From Bog-473 sp963751335 (GTDB lineage: Bacteria > Actinomycetota > Acidimicrobiia > Acidimicrobiales > RAAP-2): a stretch of 64,000 nucleotides of DNA. Below are positions 1-9,070 of the stretch, in pieces. Within the stretch, counting starts at the first letter, position 1, and the number at the start of each line of letters is the position of its first letter. The stretch is from NCBI GenBank assembly GCA_963751335.1, contig CAVVUB010000001.1, forward strand, positions 124,001 to 188,000, read 5' to 3'. The notes below the pieces were generated by a model, which had not been told where the DNA came from, did no database searches, and worked only from the letters and a program-made list of their open reading frames with translations. The position numbers were made by a program, and so were the translations under genes.

Positions 1-1
1 G

Positions 2-436
2 GGCCTCGGTGCCCGAGACACGCTGCGCCTCGAGGCGGGCCTCCCGTTACACGGACACGAGCTCGGCCCGGGCATCACCCCTCTGCAGGCCGGTCTGGCC
101 TGGGTCGTGGGCTGGGACAAGGATGCCTTTACCGGTCGGGAGGCGCTCGTGGAGGAAAGGGCAGCGGGTCCGGCTCGACGGCTCCGTGGCCTGGTCGCGG
201 ATGGCCGACAGCCACTCCGGGACGGGGCCGAGATCCAGGTGCGGGGCGAACAGGTCGGGATTCTGACGAGCGGGAACTTCTCGCCGATGCGCGAGTGTGG
301 CATCGGGCTGGGGCTGGTCGAGGCCGATGCCCAGCTGCTCGAAGGAGATGCCGTGACCGTGTTGCAACGGGGTAGGGAGCGGGTTGCGACGCTCGTCCGG
401 CCACCCCTGTGGCCGATCCGGGACGAGAGCGAATAA
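2..436 (+). CDS. gcvT: Aminomethyltransferase GcvT (glycine cleavage T protein), 3' part
   Basis: The reading frame is open from base 2 and encodes the last ~144 residues of a GcvT-type protein. It begins with GLGARDTLRLEAGLPLHGHE, the folate-site region typical of GcvT, followed by the C-terminal barrel with GILTSGNFSP and GIGLGLV. T protein transfers the glycine-derived methylene group to tetrahydrofolate and releases ammonia from the lipoyl-bound intermediate. The start lies outside the window. The same-strand neighbour is gcvP, separated by a glycine riboswitch, so this is part of a glycine-cleavage locus. The TAA stop is at 434-436. Confidence 0.9.
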   Translation, partial: GLGARDTLRLEAGLPLHGHELGPGITPLQAGLAWVVGWDKDAFTGREALVEERAAGPARRLRGLVADGRQPLRDGAEIQVRGEQVGILTSGNFSPMRECGIGLGLVEADAQLLEGDAVTVLQRGRERVATLVRPPLWPIRDESE

Positions 437-518
437 CCAGGTCGCTGGGAAAGCAACTTTTGGCCGGGGCGGGTGCCATAAGATACCAACCACAACTGAA
501 TACGCCGATTGAACCGAA

Positions 519-703
519 GCGCCAGAGTCCCCGAAAGAGCAGGCGAGGGGACGCCGGAGGAGCAACTCTCCCCGAGAAACTCTCAGGCCGACATACCGCT
601 TCGGCGAGGCAACTCTGGAAAGCGCGCACAAGTGTGCCCGCACCGAAGGTGGAAGTCGCCCTCAGGCGGCGAGACTCTCAGGTCACATGACAGAGCGGGG
701 AGG
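519..703 (+). promoter_or_regulatory. Tandem glycine riboswitch upstream of gcvP
   Basis: Two aptamer-like units lie head to tail between gcvT and gcvP. Each ends in the conserved CTCTCAGG box (580-587 and 675-682). The first is followed by GGCAACTCTGGA, and the second, which contains CACCGAAGG, is followed by the closing GACAGAG (689-695). This is the consensus layout of the gcvT-class glycine riboswitch. About 50 nt separate it from the chosen gcvP start, so it most likely controls gcvP expression in response to glycine. Boundaries are approximate. Confidence 0.9.
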
Positions 704-751
704 ACATCCAAGAGGCACTGCGTGAGCCGTGGTGCAAGCGAGGAGACCTCC

Positions 752-3611
752 GTGACCGAGACGACAGGCAAACGACTTGAAAGCTTCGATGGCTTCCTGC
801 ATCGCCATGTCGGCACATCCGACGACGAGCAGGCGGTGATGCTCAAGGAACTCGGTTTCGAGAGCCTCGATGCCCTGATCGACGCCGCCGTTCCCGGCGC
901 CGTGCGCAGCCTGGACGCACTCCGGCTTCCGTCGGCCGCCAGCGAACACGAGGTGCTCGATGAGTTGCGCCTCCTGGCCGCCTCCAACGAGGTGCTCGAG
1001 CCGATGATCGGACTCGGTTACCACGGGACGATCACGCCCGGCGTCATCCGGCGCAACGTCCTCGAGAGCCCCTCGTGGTACACCGCCTACACGCCGTACC
1101 AGCCCGAGATCAGCCAGGGCCGGCTCGAAGCGCTGTTCAATTTCCAGACCATGGTGTCGGACCTGACCGGACTCGACACGGCGAATGCCTCCCTGCTCGA
1201 CGAGGGCACGGCGGTGGCAGAAGCGGTCACGCTGATGCGGCGGCGGCATAGGGGCGATTCCAACCGTGTTGCCGTGGATGCCGACTGCTTCCCCCAGACT
1301 TTGGCCGTCCTGAAGACCCGCCTGGCCCCGCTCGGGATCGAGGTCGTGGTCACGGACCTCGACCAGGGTCTGCCGGCGGGTGAACTGTTCGGCGTCGTCG
1401 CGCAGTACCCGGGCTGTTCGGGGAGGATCCGCGATTTCGCCGCCGTCACGGAGGAGGCACATGGTGGCGGTGCGCTGGTCGCCGTGGCCGCCGATCTCCT
1501 GGCTCTCACAGTGCTGACGCCACCGGGGGAGTGGGGTGCCGATGTCGTGGTGGGCTCCTCGCAGCGATTCGGTGTTCCGCTTTGGTACGGCGGACCACAT
1601 GCGGCCTTCATGGCGGTGGGCTCCGGCCTGGAGCGCGACCTGCCCGGGCGCCTGGTTGGCCTCTCGGTCGATGCCGAGGGGCGGTCGGCCTACCGGTTGG
1701 CCCTGCAGACGCGTGAGCAGCACATCCGTCGCGAGAAGGCCACATCGAACATCTGCACCGCTCAGGTGCTCCTGGCCGTGGTGGCATCCATGTACGCCGT
1801 GTATCACGGACCCGAAGGCCTGCGCAGCATTGCCGCGACGCGTGCACAGCCGAACCGTCGAGATCGCGACCGGATTGGAGCGCGCGGGGTTCGGACTGGC
1901 CGCCCGGGAGTTCTTCGACACCTTGGTCGTAGAGGCGCCACAACGAGCGCGCGGTGTCGTCGCTGCAGCACATGACCATGGCGTTCTTCTCCGGCTCGTC
2001 GACGAGGATCACGTCGGAATCTCCTGCGGTGAGACGACCACACCCGACCATGTCGCGGCCGTCCTGAGCGCCTTCGGGGCGCGGAACACCGGATCCTCGG
2101 GCGAGACCGAGGCTGCCCTGCCCGGGCATTTGCTGCGGCATGGCCCGATCCTGTCGCAGCGCGTCTTCTCCGAGCACCACTCCGAGACGGCCATGCTGCG
2201 CTATCTGCGTCGCCTGTCCGACAAGGACTTCGCACTGGACCGGGGCATGATCCCGCTCGGCTCGTGCACCATGAAGCTCAACGCCACTACGGAGATGGAG
2301 TCGGTGGGCTTGCCCGGGTTCGCCGAGGTCCATCCTTTCGCTCCCGCGGAGACCACGCCCGGCTACCTGGCCCTGATCGATGAGCTCGAAGGGTGGTTGG
2401 CCGACGTCACGGGCTACGCCAAAGTCTCGGTACAGCCCAATGCGGGGAGCCAGGGTGAGTTGGCCGGGCTCGTGGCCATCCACGCCTACCACCAGTCCCG
2501 AGGTGCACCCGGGCGCGACGTCTGCCTGATTCCGTCGAGTGCGCATGGAACGAACGCAGCGTCGGCGGTGATGGCCGGCATGCGAGTCGTCGTCGTGGCG
2601 TCGAAGTCCGACGGGACAGTCGATCTCGACGACCTGCGGGCCAAGTGCGAAGAGCACGGGGACCGCTTGGCCGCGATGATGGTCACGTATCCCTCGACGC
2701 ACGGCGTCTACGAAGAAGGAATTGGCGAAATGTGTGACCTGGTGCACCGTTTTGGCGGTCAGGTCTACATCGATGGCGCCAACCTCAACGCGCTCCTGGG
2801 GTTGGCCAAGCCGGGCCAGTTCGGAGGCGACGTGTCCCACCTGAACCTGCACAAGACCTTTTGCATCCCGCACGGAGGCGGAGGCCCTGGGGTCGGCCCG
2901 GTCGCGGTCGCCGAGCACCTGATTCCGTTCCTCCCTTCCCACCCCCTCCATCCACGCCCGACGCAGCGGGAGGGGATCGGCCCGGTGAGTGCCGCGCCCT
3001 TCGGCAGCGCCGGCATCCTTTCCATCAGCTGGGCCTACATCCGCATGTTGTCCGATATCGGCCTCGCCCACGCAACCAAGTCAGCAGTGCTGGCGGCCAA
3101 CTACGTGGCCTCCCGGCTGGCCTCCTCGTTTCCGATCCTCTACACGGGCAAGAACGACTTGGTGGCCCACGAGTGCATCTTGGACCTGCGGCCCCTGACC
3201 AAAGCCACGGGGGTCACCGTCGATGACGTGGCGAAGCGGCTCATCGACTACGGATTCCACGCACCCACCGTGAGCTTCCCGGTTGCCGGCACCCTCATGG
3301 TGGAACCGACGGAGAGCGAGGACCTGGCCGAACTGGACCGATTCTGTGACGCCATGATCGCAATCCGTGCCGAGATCGAGGAGATCGCCGAATCGAGGTG
3401 GTCCGTGCAGGACAGCCCCCTGCGTCATGCGCCGCATACGGCGACCGCTGTGGTGGCCGTCTGGGAACATCAGTACGCCCGTGAGACGGCAGTGTTCCCC
3501 AGCGGGCAGACGGACGGCAAGTACTGGCCGCCGGTCGCTCGAATCGACCAGGCGTACGGTGACCGGAACCTCGTCTGTTCGTGCCCTCCACCGGAGGCAT
3601 TCGAGAGCTGA
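752..3611 (+). CDS. gcvP: Glycine dehydrogenase (decarboxylating) GcvP, interrupted by a frameshift near 1835
   Basis: P protein of the glycine cleavage system: the PLP enzyme that decarboxylates glycine and loads aminomethyl onto lipoyl-GcvH. The N-terminal half reads in one frame from GTG 752 (GAGGAG 6-7 nt upstream; GTG 722 is an alternative) to about 1834; the rest reads in the next frame to 3611. The join falls where the family has IARRVH: dropping one base near 1835 restores exactly that motif, and the repaired product would be ~952 residues, the normal length for one-chain GcvP. The PLP-lysine region NLHKTFCIPHGGGGPG is intact in the second half. As written, the first frame ends at 1975 and neither half would be a complete enzyme. 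It is either an assembly indel or a true frameshift. Confidence 0.88.
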
Positions 3612-3631
3612 CGCGGAAGCGGAGCTCCCAA

Positions 3632-4021
3632 TCAGAAGAGGGCGGTCAGGCCGATCCCTGCTGTTGCCGCTCCGAGGCACACGATCACTCCGCCGAACGT
3701 GTACACGACGGCCTCGGATCGATGACCGGTACGGAGAAGGTGCACGGTCTCCCAGCTGGCCGTCGACCACGTCGTGTAGCCCCCGCAGAGACCAGTCCCT
3801 GCTACAGCGAGGAGGTGAGAGCCCACTCCGTGGTACAGCGAGAGGCCGGTGAGGATACCGAGGAGCAAGGAACCACTCGCGTTCACGACCACCGTGCCCA
3901 CCGGAAGCGGGTCCGCCCTACGCACGCCGATGTGGTGAATGAGCAGTGCCCGCAGAACCGCACCAGCACCACCGGCCACAGCCACGAGGAGCACCAACCC
4001 AAGGCTGGGGGAGGAGCTCAC
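3632..4021 (-). CDS. crcB: Fluoride exporter CrcB, second subunit
   Basis: A 129-residue four-helix membrane protein of the CrcB/Fluc family, which forms dual-topology fluoride channels that keep cytoplasmic fluoride low. Family motifs visible are GGAGAVLRALL, NASGSLLLG and GGYTTWST. The start is GTG 4021, whose bases overlap the TGA of the upstream crcB (GTGA overlap), indicating translational coupling. Longer upstream reading in this frame is only the shadow of the first crcB. Paired crcB genes usually make a heterodimer in actinobacteria (family knowledge). The locus sits behind a fluoride riboswitch. Confidence 0.9.
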   Translation of the reverse strand: MSSSPSLGLVLLVAVAGGAGAVLRALLIHHIGVRRADPLPVGTVVVNASGSLLLGILTGLSLYHGVGSHLLAVAGTGLCGGYTTWSTASWETVHLLRTGHRSEAVVYTFGGVIVCLGAATAGIGLTALF

Positions 4022-4494
4022 GAGGGAAGCAGCTTCTTGCCGGCGCCGTGTCCGATGATCACCAGCGCGATCCCACCGGCGACCGTCGCGGCCAGGTAAC
4101 TGAGGGAGGTCAGGACATGCCCGTCCTTCGCCAACAGCGTGGCCTCCACGGCCAGAGTGGAGTACGTGGTCCAACCACCGAGGATGCCCACCACGAAGAG
4201 CGGTCGAAGGAATGGCAGCCTGCGTGACGCATGCTCCGTCAGAGGCAGGATCAGGCCGATCGCCAAGGAGCCGCTGAGATTGACCACGAAGGTCGGCCAT
4301 GGGAACCCACTCTGGCCGATCGGGTGGTGGACCTCGAGGAGATACCGGAGAAGGGTGCCGACGGCGCCACCGAGGAAGATCGCGGCCATCGCGGAGATTG
4401 ATATGCCCAGGGCGGGGAGCACCGGGTTATCGAGGAGGTCCGGATCGGCGCGATCTTGGGTGGGATCGGGTCGCGGGGGCATCAATTCATCCAT
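4018..4494 (-). CDS. crcB: Fluoride exporter CrcB, first subunit
   Basis: A 158-residue CrcB/Fluc-family membrane protein. A ~32-residue hydrophilic N-terminal extension precedes the four helices; motifs are GGAVGTLLRYLL, NLSGSLAIG and GGWTTYSTLA, including the central NxxGS and GGxTT(Y/F)ST segments of the fluoride pore. It is the first gene of a two-gene unit with the downstream crcB, overlapping by 4 nt. Start is ATG 4494, preceded by a purine-rich CAGGAG about 4 nt away. A fluoride riboswitch lies just upstream. Confidence 0.92.
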   Translation of the reverse strand: MDELMPPRPDPTQDRADPDLLDNPVLPALGISISAMAAIFLGGAVGTLLRYLLEVHHPIGQSGFPWPTFVVNLSGSLAIGLILPLTEHASRRLPFLRPLFVVGILGGWTTYSTLAVEATLLAKDGHVLTSLSYLAATVAGGIALVIIGHGAGKKLLPS

Positions 4495-4513
4495 GGCGTT
4501 CTCCTGCCCGAAT

Positions 4514-4582
4514 TCTCAGGAGCCATCAGCCATGTCGAGGCGGTTCGGGGCATGACCCCCCGGCGGGACCCATCGCCGGTCT
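4514..4582 (-). promoter_or_regulatory. Fluoride riboswitch (crcB motif)
   Basis: Read on the minus strand, the leader of the crcB pair contains, in order, GGCGATGG, a GC-rich hairpin, AACCGCC and GGCTGATGGCTCCTG. This is the conserved order of the crcB-motif fluoride aptamer, including the pseudoknot-forming segments. It lies about 20 nt upstream of the first crcB start, so fluoride would switch on export of fluoride. The short distance to the start suggests control of translation initiation or very early termination. Confidence 0.9.
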
Positions 4583-4612
4583 TGCTGGCTCAGATCTTAG
4601 ACCGATGTTCCG

Positions 4613-5362
4613 TCAGTCGAGTCGAGGACCCGGAGCACGTCGGAACTGGAACGGCTCGCTTTCACGACCGGCCACGACATACCAGGCCTCGCCCGTCGAG
4701 TCCGAATCAATGATGCGTTGGAACGCGGCGACCACATCGGCCACCTCGAGGATTGGAAAGCCCATGTCCAAAAGCGTCTTCTCCGATCCCTTGATGATGT
4801 TCGTGGAGGCGAACGAGGGGCACAGCGCATGCACCCTGATCCCATCCGCGCCGTAGCTCTCACCGAGCGATCTGACCAGACCGACGACGGCATGCTTGTT
4901 CGCGCTGTAGATGGGGTCGAAGGGCGCCGCGACGAGGCCGGCCATGGAGGCAGTCGCCACGATCGTTCCTCCCCCCGAGTTCTTGATGGCCGGACGTGCC
5001 GCGGCGATTCCGTACGCCACGCCGTCGAGATTGATGGCCATGGAGCGGCGGTAGGCCTCGGGATCGAAGTCCTCACCCATGCTGCACCACGACGTCACCC
5101 CGGCATTGAGGTGAGCCAGGTGGAGGCCGCCGAAGGTGTCCACGGCTGCGCCCACGGCGGCGACGGAGGCCGCGGGATCGGCGACGTCGGTGCGGACGAA
5201 GTATCCGTCGAGTTGGTCCGCCAGCGCCTTGCCGCGGGCATCGTCGATGTCAGCAATGACGACATGCGCCCCCTGCCCGGCCAGATGCCGAGCGACGCCC
5301 TCGCCGATGCCGTTGCTACCCCCGGTGATCAACGCCACCTTGTCATCCAGATCCATCACCAT
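4613..5362 (-). CDS. SDR-family NAD(P)-dependent oxidoreductase
   Basis: A 249-residue short-chain dehydrogenase of classical SDR length. The Rossmann signature TGGSNGIG is at residues 13-20, NAG at 86-88, catalytic Ser139, and YSANK with Tyr152 and Lys156. An acidic residue follows beta-2 (VIADID), which favours NAD over NADP (inference). The substrate cannot be predicted. Two start codons (5362 and 5356) are equally plausible. It is on the same strand as the crcB pair, but the riboswitch between them argues for separate transcription. Confidence 0.85.
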   Translation of the reverse strand: MVMDLDDKVALITGGSNGIGEGVARHLAGQGAHVVIADIDDARGKALADQLDGYFVRTDVADPAASVAAVGAAVDTFGGLHLAHLNAGVTSWCSMGEDFDPEAYRRSMAINLDGVAYGIAAARPAIKNSGGGTIVATASMAGLVAAPFDPIYSANKHAVVGLVRSLGESYGADGIRVHALCPSFASTNIIKGSEKTLLDMGFPILEVADVVAAFQRIIDSDSTGEAWYVVAGRESEPFQFRRAPGPRLD

Positions 5363-5382
5363 GGGTCGATCGTAGGGGACAG

Positions 5383-7410
5383 TCAGTCGGTGAGCACTCT
5401 GGGCAGCGGGAGCGAATGCACGACGCTGAGATGCTGGATCGGCCGAGTCAGCGCCACGTAGAGGAGCCGCAGGCCGCGGCGGTCGGCCCCGGCGATGGCT
5501 GCTGGCTCGACCACGACGACGGCGTCGAACTCCAAGCCCTTGGCCGAAGCCGCCGGGACGAGCGTGACCGGCCTGGTCATCGCGTCGCGTTCGAGGAGCC
5601 CAACGTCGTCCTGATGGCGAACCAGCTTGGCCACCGCCTCGACCATGTCTTCGGGGACAATGACGGCGAGCAACGCATGCTCCTTGGACAGGGCGCGAGC
5701 CTCGGTCAATGCCGAGCGCGCGAGTTCACCCTCCTCCACTCGAAGGATCGTGGGATCGGTCCGGCCGGGGCGTATCGAGGAGGTCGGAGTGACGGCTGGC
5801 GCCGCGACGGGCAAGAGCCTCGAGGCGTAGTCGAGCACGCGTCCCGGCGCGCGATACCCCAAGGTGAGTTCGTCGTGATGTGGTGGGGCTGCGGACGGGA
5901 GAAGTTCCCTCACCTCGGCCCAGTCGGAGTAGGTCCAGGGACCGGTCGCTTGAGCCAAGTCTCCCAGGATCGTGACCGACCCCGACGGGGCACGTCGAGC
6001 GATCATGCGAAATTGCATCGGCGTCAGGTCCTGCGCTTCGTCCACCACGACGTGGCCATAGGAGCGGCTCCGACCACCCGTGAGAAACGCCGCCTCGTCG
6101 AGGAGCGCAAGGTCGTCGACGCTCCACGCGGTGGACGACACGGTCGCCGTACGAGTGCGCAACAACAGCGGCCATTCCTCAGCTTCGAAGAGGCCTCGGG
6201 CTGACCGCTCGAGTTGGCTGCGGCTCGAGAGAAGGTCGCGCACGAGTGTGGTTGGAGACACGCTCGGCCAGAGGGTGTCGAGGAGCGAGGAGAAATCCTC
6301 GGACGCGGTCAGCTCCTTCTCGAACCAGGGCTCGTCCGCTCCCAGTCTGGGCGAGGACCGAAATACTCTGCGGGCCTCACTGACGAGTCGGGCACGCAAA
6401 GCAAGCCGCCCGGCCTTGTATGGCGCAGGACGGCTCGCGATGGAGTCGACGAGGTCGTTGACCGTGTCGCGTTCCAGCCTGCCTCGGGCGAAGCGGACGC
6501 GGAGCATCACGTCGTCTTGGAGCGGCTGGCGTCGCCCATGCAGGGCGCGATGGAGGACCTCCGCCATGCGAATGTCGCCTTTCAGGCGGCGCACCTCCAT
6601 GGGCTCCTCGACGCGGACCTTGGCCTTGGGCGCGATGTCGGCGATCGTCGTCTGGACGACGGCCTCCTCTCCCAGCGCCGGGAGCACCTGTGCGATGTAA
6701 CGCAGGAACGCCCGGCTCGGGCCGAGAACGAGCACGCCATCACGCGACAGACTCGGATAGTTGTAGAGGAGAAACGCCGCCCGGTGGAGGCCGACTGCGG
6801 TCTTGCCGGTTCCCGGACCTCCTTGGACGGTCAGGAGTTGCTCGAGTGGCGCACGAATGATCTCGTCCTGTTCCGCCTGAATGGTGGCGACGATGTCGAG
6901 CATCTCTCCGGTCCGAGCTCGCTCCAGCTCGGCGAGAAGCGCGTCGCCCCCGCGCAACCGCGTCGTCTCCCCGTCGTCGCCGGGCCCACCGAAGAGGTCG
7001 TCCGCCACCGCGACGACTGAGGCCCGATCGACCATGATCTGGCGTCGACGGGCCAGACCCATGGGATCCTTCGCACGTGCTCGGTAGAACGGCACGGCCA
7101 CGGGAGCTCGCCAATCAATGACGACCGGGTCAGATGCCGCATCCTCGACGTGCCGGCGTCCGATGTGCCACGAGGTGCCCGCGTCTTCGTCGATACGGCC
7201 GAAGAGCAGCGGGCGGCGGCTCTCGGCGAGCAGAGAGACTCGATGAGAGAGGGCGGCCACGTAGTCGAGGTCGGGGTTCCCCGCCGCGATGAGGTCATCG
7301 AGCAGCCGTTGCGCCCTGTCCCGCATGGCGCTCAGCGCCCGCAATGCACCGTCGAGGTAGGCCTGTTCGGCCGCGACCTCGGCGTCAGGCGGGGGAGTGC
7401 CGCCCGTCAT
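5383..7410 (-). CDS. HelD-type UvrD/Rep-family ATPase (RNA polymerase-associated helicase-like)
   Basis: About 675 residues with superfamily-1 helicase motifs: Walker A GGPGTGKT at residues 197-204, VDEAQDL (motif II) and the C-terminal VALTRPIQHL (motif VI). The coiled N-terminal arm (AEQAYLDGALRALSAMRDRA) is the HelD signature. HelD proteins bind and recycle stalled RNA polymerase and in some actinobacteria confer rifampicin tolerance (family knowledge). ATG 7410 was chosen because GGGAG lies 8 nt upstream and the protein then begins like other HelD proteins; an in-frame extension to 7560 lacks similarity. It ends 20 nt upstream of the SDR start. Confidence 0.82.
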   Translation of the reverse strand: MTGGTPPPDAEVAAEQAYLDGALRALSAMRDRAQRLLDDLIAAGNPDLDYVAALSHRVSLLAESRRPLLFGRIDEDAGTSWHIGRRHVEDAASDPVVIDWRAPVAVPFYRARAKDPMGLARRRQIMVDRASVVAVADDLFGGPGDDGETTRLRGGDALLAELERARTGEMLDIVATIQAEQDEIIRAPLEQLLTVQGGPGTGKTAVGLHRAAFLLYNYPSLSRDGVLVLGPSRAFLRYIAQVLPALGEEAVVQTTIADIAPKAKVRVEEPMEVRRLKGDIRMAEVLHRALHGRRQPLQDDVMLRVRFARGRLERDTVNDLVDSIASRPAPYKAGRLALRARLVSEARRVFRSSPRLGADEPWFEKELTASEDFSSLLDTLWPSVSPTTLVRDLLSSRSQLERSARGLFEAEEWPLLLRTRTATVSSTAWSVDDLALLDEAAFLTGGRSRSYGHVVVDEAQDLTPMQFRMIARRAPSGSVTILGDLAQATGPWTYSDWAEVRELLPSAAPPHHDELTLGYRAPGRVLDYASRLLPVAAPAVTPTSSIRPGRTDPTILRVEEGELARSALTEARALSKEHALLAVIVPEDMVEAVAKLVRHQDDVGLLERDAMTRPVTLVPAASAKGLEFDAVVVVEPAAIAGADRRGLRLLYVALTRPIQHLSVVHSLPLPRVLTD

Positions 7411-7578
7411 CCGATGCGCTCCCATGCCAAAAAGCGCGCCGCGATAGGCGCGCAAAAATCCCCGGACATACCGGGGATAGTACTCACCTTTTACTTGCCC
7501 TACAAGCCCTTCACCTGGCGATTCACCTTCTGCTCCGTCCGGAGTTTGAACCTTTTCCAAGTAGCCTTGTCGCCTGTC

Positions 7579-7607
7579 ACTTTAAACATTTTCACCTGGT
7601 CGTGCAA
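7579..7607 (-). promoter_or_regulatory. Possible promoter for the HelD-like gene
   Basis: On the minus strand TTGCAC (7607-7602) is followed after 17 nt by TAAAGT (7584-7579), in a locally AT-rich stretch about 170 nt upstream of the helicase start. The spacing fits a sigma70-type promoter, but the match is partial and the region is also a mobile-element scar, so this is tentative. Confidence 0.22.
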
Positions 7608-7608
7608 G

Positions 7609-7770
7609 ACCCCATTTACTGAGCCGCCAACTGTGCCCGATGCGCCCGTGCCCGTTGTAGACGAGCGGGACTGCGCAACTTGCTCGAGACGTGGAAGGGC
7701 TCGACCTACGATCAGCGACGCCAGGCGGCCATCCTCCAGCTCTTCATCGGGTGCGGGCTGAGACTGACCG
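7609..7770 (+). pseudogene. Tyrosine recombinase (phage integrase) remnant
   Basis: In the 512-bp space between the HelD-like gene and the acetyltransferase, the plus strand encodes a short integrase-like segment in two frames. First EPPTVPDAPVPVVDERD ends near 7671; then, with a one-base shift, LRNLLETWKGSTYDQRRQ followed by AAILQLFIGCGLRLTD. This matches the linker and first helix of the catalytic domain of XerC-type recombinases (RRDTAIIRLFIDTGxRLxEL). No N-terminal SAM-like domain and no catalytic R-HxxR-Y follow; similarity stops near 7770. It is read as a decayed fragment left by a lost mobile element. The bases 7480-7620 are visibly less GC-rich than the flanks. Confidence 0.6.
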
Positions 7771-7922
7771 ACCCGCCCGTGACGAGAGCCGTTGCCCATA
7801 ATCGTGGGCGAAGGGTGGAAGACCCTCTCCTTGCTCAGAGCCGGTAGCGCGAGCCGCTCCATCGCGTGCAAAGTTGCGCTATGGATATCCGCTGTCCCCT
7901 CGGAATCTGAGCGGCTCTGACC

Positions 7923-8399
7923 ATGGAAGTCACACCAGGGCGCGAGCCGGTCACCGAAGCCGACCTCGACCGGCCGGCGATCCGCCCATTCGGCCCGCGG
8001 GACCGGGAAGCTGTGATCGCCCTCTGGGCCGCCTGTGATCTCGTCCGACCCTGGAACGACCCGGACCGAGACATCGACCGCAAACTGAGCCAGGACCCCC
8101 GAGGTCTCCTCGTGCTCGAAGTCGGTTCGGTTCTCGTCGGTGCCGTGATGACCGGCTACGACGGCCACCGGGGCTGGATCAACTACCTGGGCGTCCATCC
8201 GGACCGCCGACGTCGTGGGTACGGCCAACGCCTCGTGGCGGCGGCGGAGTCGTATCTGGACCAGTTCGGGTGTCCGAAGGTCAACCTCCAGATCCGCAGC
8301 AGCAACCAGGAGGTCATCGATTTCTACGAACGTCTCGGCTACACCTCCGACGACGTCGTCTCCATGGGAAAGCGCCTGGTCGACGACCGACTCCACTAG
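7923..8399 (+). CDS. GNAT-family acetyltransferase, YpeA-like
   Basis: A 158-residue GNAT N-acetyltransferase. The acetyl-CoA loop is NYLGVHPDRRRRGYGQRLV, preceded by GAVMTGYDGHRGW and followed by SSNQEVIDFYERLGY, an arrangement close to E. coli YpeA. The substrate is unknown. ATG 7923 directly precedes the conserved N-terminus; no clear ribosome-binding site is visible. It stands alone between the integrase scar and a convergent operon. Confidence 0.83.
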   Translation: MEVTPGREPVTEADLDRPAIRPFGPRDREAVIALWAACDLVRPWNDPDRDIDRKLSQDPRGLLVLEVGSVLVGAVMTGYDGHRGWINYLGVHPDRRRRGYGQRLVAAAESYLDQFGCPKVNLQIRSSNQEVIDFYERLGYTSDDVVSMGKRLVDDRLH

Positions 8400-8494
8400 G
8401 GGAGGTCCAGGCCCCAGTCTTCGCCTTCGGCGACAAGCCCGTTGGGGCGCCGATCCCGCCTTTGTGGACTACTTAACATAATGAACCTTATCGG

Positions 8495-8513
8495 CGGTCC
8501 GTCGAAAGGACCG
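8495..8513. terminator. Possible bidirectional terminator hairpin
   Basis: CGGTCC (8495-8500) and GGACCG (8508-8513) form a perfect 6-bp stem with a 7-nt loop in the convergent gap between the acetyltransferase (plus) and the VOC gene (minus). There is no clear T-tract on either side. The gap 8400-8608 holds nothing else recognised. Confidence 0.3.
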
Positions 8514-8608
8514 GGAAGTGCACCGACCGAGATGTGGCCTCGATCTGGGATTTCGCGTCCGGTGACGCCGAGAAGCGCTGCTCCGAAGGTGAGGCAGCGG
8601 GTGGCGCG

Positions 8609-9070
8609 TCAGGAACCGCCGTGCTCGGGCTCGAACAGGAAGGCCATGGTGTCGCGCATCGACGAATCGACGAGCTCCATGCGGATCCCGAGTTCCTCGT
8701 CCCGGTGGTACGAGAACGAGACCGGGACGTGCTCTCCGGAACGACCGCAGAGCTGGAGCGGGCAGCCCGAGGCGCTCAGGGCGGCGCTGCGATCGCTCAG
8801 GCCGTCGACCCAGAAGCCGACGTGGTGCAGGTTGCTGAACTCGTTGCGGACCCAGATCGACCCTGGGACCTCGAGGATGAGCTCGAGACAGGGATCGGCC
8901 GTCGAATAGCGCATCGTCGTCGGGAGGACGAGGTCGGATCCCGAGCCGTCGCGGTAGTCGACGGCGTCGAGTCGCATGACGGGCCCCCAGGTGATGCCCA
9001 GCAGGTCGGAGAGGCGTGTGCTGGCCGCCTCGATATCGGTCACGATGATGCCGACGTGATAGTGCTTCAT
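8609..9070 (-). CDS. VOC (glyoxalase/dioxygenase fold) protein
   Basis: A 153-residue vicinal-oxygen-chelate protein of the glyoxalase-4 type. It begins HYHVGIIVTDIEAASTRLSD, and the second half contains HHVGFWVDGLSDRSAAL; His residues near the two half-starts (HVGI, HHVGF) and the late Glu (IRMELVD) fit VOC metal-ligand positions. The reaction is unknown. It is the last gene of a five-gene minus-strand operon; its ATG overlaps the stop of the upstream MBL gene by 4 nt (9067-9070). Confidence 0.82.
   Translation of the reverse strand: MKHYHVGIIVTDIEAASTRLSDLLGITWGPVMRLDAVDYRDGSGSDLVLPTTMRYSTADPCLELILEVPGSIWVRNEFSNLHHVGFWVDGLSDRSAALSASGCPLQLCGRSGEHVPVSFSYHRDEELGIRMELVDSSMRDTMAFLFEPEHGGS

Noticed and set aside
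7500..8396. Long minus-strand open frame (298 codons) across the integrase scar and acetyltransferase gene
   Set aside because: Its first half is the antisense shadow of the acetyltransferase; only the last ~30 codons cover the AT-richer scar, with no family resemblance or start signal.
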